From Thiofilum sp039797965 (GTDB lineage Bacteria > Pseudomonadota > Gammaproteobacteria > Thiotrichales > Thiotrichaceae), in NCBI GenBank assembly GCA_039797965.1, contig JBDKGX010000112.1, positions 1 through 7,791 on the forward strand: a DNA stretch of 7,791 nt. Direction: 5' to 3'. The number at the start of each line of letters is the position of its first letter. Position 1 is the stretch's first letter. The notes beneath the pieces are model-generated. The model saw only the letters and a program-made list of their open reading frames with translations, was not told the DNA's origin and searched no databases. Of this stretch, positions 6,118-7,791 are shown piece after piece. A program made the translations under genes and the position numbers.

Positions 6118-7447
6118 GGATATCCCCCAACGCTCGCAATAAACCCCGTGCTTTATGACGCGTTTCTTTTAGCTCATTGTGAGGTACAGAATCCATCACG
6201 ATCCCCGCACCTGTTCTAAACACTAACTGCTGATCTTTAAGGGTCAACGTGCGAATCAGAATATTAAAATCCATCGAGCCATCATGATTAATATAGCCCA
6301 TTGACCCCGTATAAGCGCCACGCCCTATTTGCTCTAATTCCGCAATGATTTCCATACAACGCACTTTAGGACATCCCGTAATCGTACCGCCCGGAAATAC
6401 GGCTTTAAGTACTTGAGTCGGAGTAATGTGTGGGGCTAATTCGCCGCGAATATTCGACACAATGTGATGAACGTGTTGATAACTCTCAATCACCATCATT
6501 TCATCCACTTTAATTGAGCCATAACGACAAATGCGTCCCATATCATTACGCTCAAGATCAATCAGCATCACATGTTCTGCTCGCTCTTTAGGATGATTGA
6601 TCAGTTCTTGTAATAGACGTAAATCCTCGGCTTCATTGTGACCACGAGAACGAGTGCCTGCAATGGGGCGTGTTTCTACAAGGTTATCTTTAACCCGAAC
6701 TAAGCGCTCTGGAGAGGAGCTAATAATACTAAAGTCACCAAAATCAGCGATGCCTGCAAAGGGGGCGGGATTCGCATGGCGTAATTGTTGATATAAAGTA
6801 CTCGCCCTTAAATCGGTATGACCCTGCCAAGCTCTCGATAAATTAACCTGAAATACATCCCCTGCTGCAATGTAATCTTTTGCCCTTTCTACACCTCTTA
6901 GAAAGCGTTCAGGCTCATCCTCTTGCATACTAACTGATTGGAGTGTTAGTAAACTGGGCTCTAATGCTGATGAGTTAAGTACTTGCTTTAATTGTTCAAA
7001 CTCTGCCTTAAAATGAGGCTCTGCCATTAAGTGAGTACTTTTAGTGTGATGATCAACGATAACAGCCACTGGAATTCGCACCGCACACGCAATAGGTAAT
7101 TGCTGGCAATCCGGTGTTAACTTCAGGACTGGCTCAATGCTTTGAGCAACTTCATAACCGAAATAAACAAACCACCCCCCCTTAAAAGGTAGTTCGTATT
7201 GCTCCAGTACTTCGGTATTGAATGGGGTGGAATGAGCGGCTTTTTGCCATTCTAGTTGTAAGCGCTCTAAAAAGGTCTGATCACCGATTACAGTACTCGT
7301 TAGGCGTTGCTGAGGATAACCAAATAATAGGCTAAAGCGTGCATTAGCGCCCTTGGCAACGCTTTCTAGTAAAAAGGGATAATAATTGGAATGGGACTGA
7401 TGCAGGGCGAGTAGTGAATACTCGCCCTGTAAGACATGATGCAGCAC
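6110..7447 (-). CDS. pabB: Aminodeoxychorismate synthase component I (PabB)
   Basis: Encodes 445 residues (E. coli PabB: 453). With a glutamine amidotransferase (PabA, not in this window) it converts chorismate and ammonia to 4-amino-4-deoxychorismate. Seen: N-terminal LLES motif (26-29); FQVNLSRAW (199-207); SSSPERLV (243-250); PIAGTRSRG (261-269); LIDLERNDMGRI (295-306); YQHVHHIVSN (323-332); FPGGTITGCPKVRCMEI (351-367); GAYTGSMGY (377-385). The GGTITGCPKVRCMEI form fits PabB better than TrpE, and pabC is adjacent. Odd: position 263 is Ala, as in anthranilate synthase TrpE, where E. coli PabB has catalytic Lys274 (PIKGT). A TrpE-type or dual activity cannot be excluded from sequence alone. 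GTG start; GAGG lies 11 bases upstream (7459-7462), and the only other upstream codons in frame are non-starts back to a stop, so GTG 7447 is the best choice. Confidence 0.9.
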   Translation of the reverse strand: MLHHVLQGEYSLLALHQSHSNYYPFLLESVAKGANARFSLLFGYPQQRLTSTVIGDQTFLERLQLEWQKAAHSTPFNTEVLEQYELPFKGGWFVYFGYEVAQSIEPVLKLTPDCQQLPIACAVRIPVAVIVDHHTKSTHLMAEPHFKAEFEQLKQVLNSSALEPSLLTLQSVSMQEDEPERFLRGVERAKDYIAAGDVFQVNLSRAWQGHTDLRASTLYQQLRHANPAPFAGIADFGDFSIISSSPERLVRVKDNLVETRPIAGTRSRGHNEAEDLRLLQELINHPKERAEHVMLIDLERNDMGRICRYGSIKVDEMMVIESYQHVHHIVSNIRGELAPHITPTQVLKAVFPGGTITGCPKVRCMEIIAELEQIGRGAYTGSMGYINHDGSMDFNILIRTLTLKDQQLVFRTGAGIVMDSVPHNELKETRHKARGLLRALGDIHA

Positions 7448-7463
7448 TAGTCGGCTTGCCTCA

Positions 7464-7791
7464 TTAGATGCATTTAAAAATTAATGTGCCGTTTGTACCA
7501 CCAAACCCAAATGAATTGCTCATGGCAATATTCACTTTAGTTTCGCGGGCTACATTCGGTACATAATCTAAATCACAGTCAGGATCGGGCGTATCTAGAT
7601 TGATGGTAGGTGGCAGTACTTGATCGCGTAAGGCGAGTACACTAAATACCGCTTCCACACCACCTGCTGCACCTAGTAAGTGACCTGTCATAGATTTAGT
7701 CGAACTAACAGCCACTTTATAAGCATGATCACCCATAGCAGCTTTTACCGCTTGTGTCTCAGCTTTATCACCTGCTGGTGTAGAAGTGCCG
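7464..7791 (-). CDS. fabF: 3-oxoacyl-[ACP] synthase II FabF, C-terminal part (5' end outside window)
   Basis: The minus-strand frame stays open to the window edge, giving about the last 109 residues of a protein normally near 412. FabF condenses malonyl-ACP with long acyl-ACP in fatty-acid elongation. Seen: GTSTPAGDKAE at the edge, just after where the first active-site His should lie; SSTKSMTGHLLGAAGG with the second active-site His; LPPTINLDTPDPDCDLDYVPN; and the C-terminal NSFGFGGTNGTLIF glycine-rich motif. The match to FabF is near full length over this part. Sixteen bases separate its TAA from the pabB start, so pabB probably belongs to the same transcript. The catalytic Cys and the promoter lie beyond the right end of the window, so any acpP upstream cannot be seen. 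FabB or another KAS II paralogue is less likely given the pabC-mltG neighbourhood. Confidence 0.95.
   Translation of the reverse strand, partial: GTSTPAGDKAETQAVKAAMGDHAYKVAVSSTKSMTGHLLGAAGGVEAVFSVLALRDQVLPPTINLDTPDPDCDLDYVPNVARETKVNIAMSNSFGFGGTNGTLIFKCI

Larger units (their letters stand above)
889..7620. repeat. Dispersed AGTACT palindrome, 28 copies
   Basis: I counted AGTACT at 889, 958, 1838, 2746, 2820, 2870, 2974, 3599, 3786, 4006, 4110, 4185, 4741, 5177, 5519, 5645, 5665, 5690, 5900, 5920, 5939, 6408, 6797, 6978, 7034, 7206, 7292 and 7615. About 2-3 would be expected at this base composition. Eight copies extend to AAGTACTT, and T follows in 16 of 28. Twenty-seven lie in genes: twelve read as Ser-Thr (AGT ACT), twelve as Val-Leu (nnA GTA CTn), three as x-Tyr-x (nAG TAC Tnn). 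None lies in pilZ or in the first 888 bases. Use of all three codon phases points to a DNA-level motif, similar in style to the HIP1 palindrome of cyanobacteria. Function unknown. Confidence 0.8.

Noticed and set aside
1..7791. CRISPR arrays, insertion sequences, tRNA or rRNA genes, defence or toxin-antitoxin systems
   Set aside because: No regularly spaced long repeats, transposase motifs, terminal inverted repeats or structural RNA signatures were seen; the genes are housekeeping.

Overview
The window reads as ordinary chromosomal core sequence of a gammaproteobacterium with an AT-rich genome (roughly 40% GC by eye). The strongest clue is the order, read on the minus strand: fabF (3' end) - pabB - pabC - mltG - tmk - holB - pilZ. 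It extends the conserved gammaproteobacterial fabF-pabC-mltG-tmk-holB block, with pilZ directly after holB as in Pseudomonas, so the organism probably makes type IV pili. I cannot name a genus with confidence.

Layout from left to right. Positions 1-306 hold the C-terminal part of a plus-strand protein with an acidic calcium-loop-like motif. Positions 301-1626 (minus) encode a CreD-family inner-membrane protein; its stop codon abuts the stop of the convergent gene inside the hexamer CTATAG. Positions 1627-2192 are an AT-rich stretch of about 570 bases with no convincing gene; it holds a palindromic candidate operator, a weak hairpin and a 9-base C run. Positions 2193-7791 (minus) are one tightly packed operon-like cluster. 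Its junctions are: fabF to pabB 16-base gap; pabB/pabC 8-base overlap; pabC/mltG, mltG/tmk and tmk/holB 4-base stop-start overlaps; holB to pilZ 46-base gap.

The cluster joins several growth functions: fatty-acid elongation (FabF), 4-aminobenzoate synthesis for folate (PabB, PabC), termination of peptidoglycan strands (MltG), dTTP supply (Tmk), the replicase clamp loader (HolB) and pilus biogenesis (PilZ). Folate and dTMP metabolism meet at thymidylate, so pabBC next to tmk is metabolically coherent.

I see no new multi-gene system. The most unusual signal is at the DNA level: the palindrome AGTACT occurs 28 times where about 2-3 would be expected from base composition. It appears in all three codon phases and in nearly every gene, like the highly iterated palindromes of cyanobacteria. 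A second point of interest is PabB, which carries alanine (PIAGT) where E. coli PabB has its catalytic lysine, plus an N-terminal LLES motif typical of TrpE.
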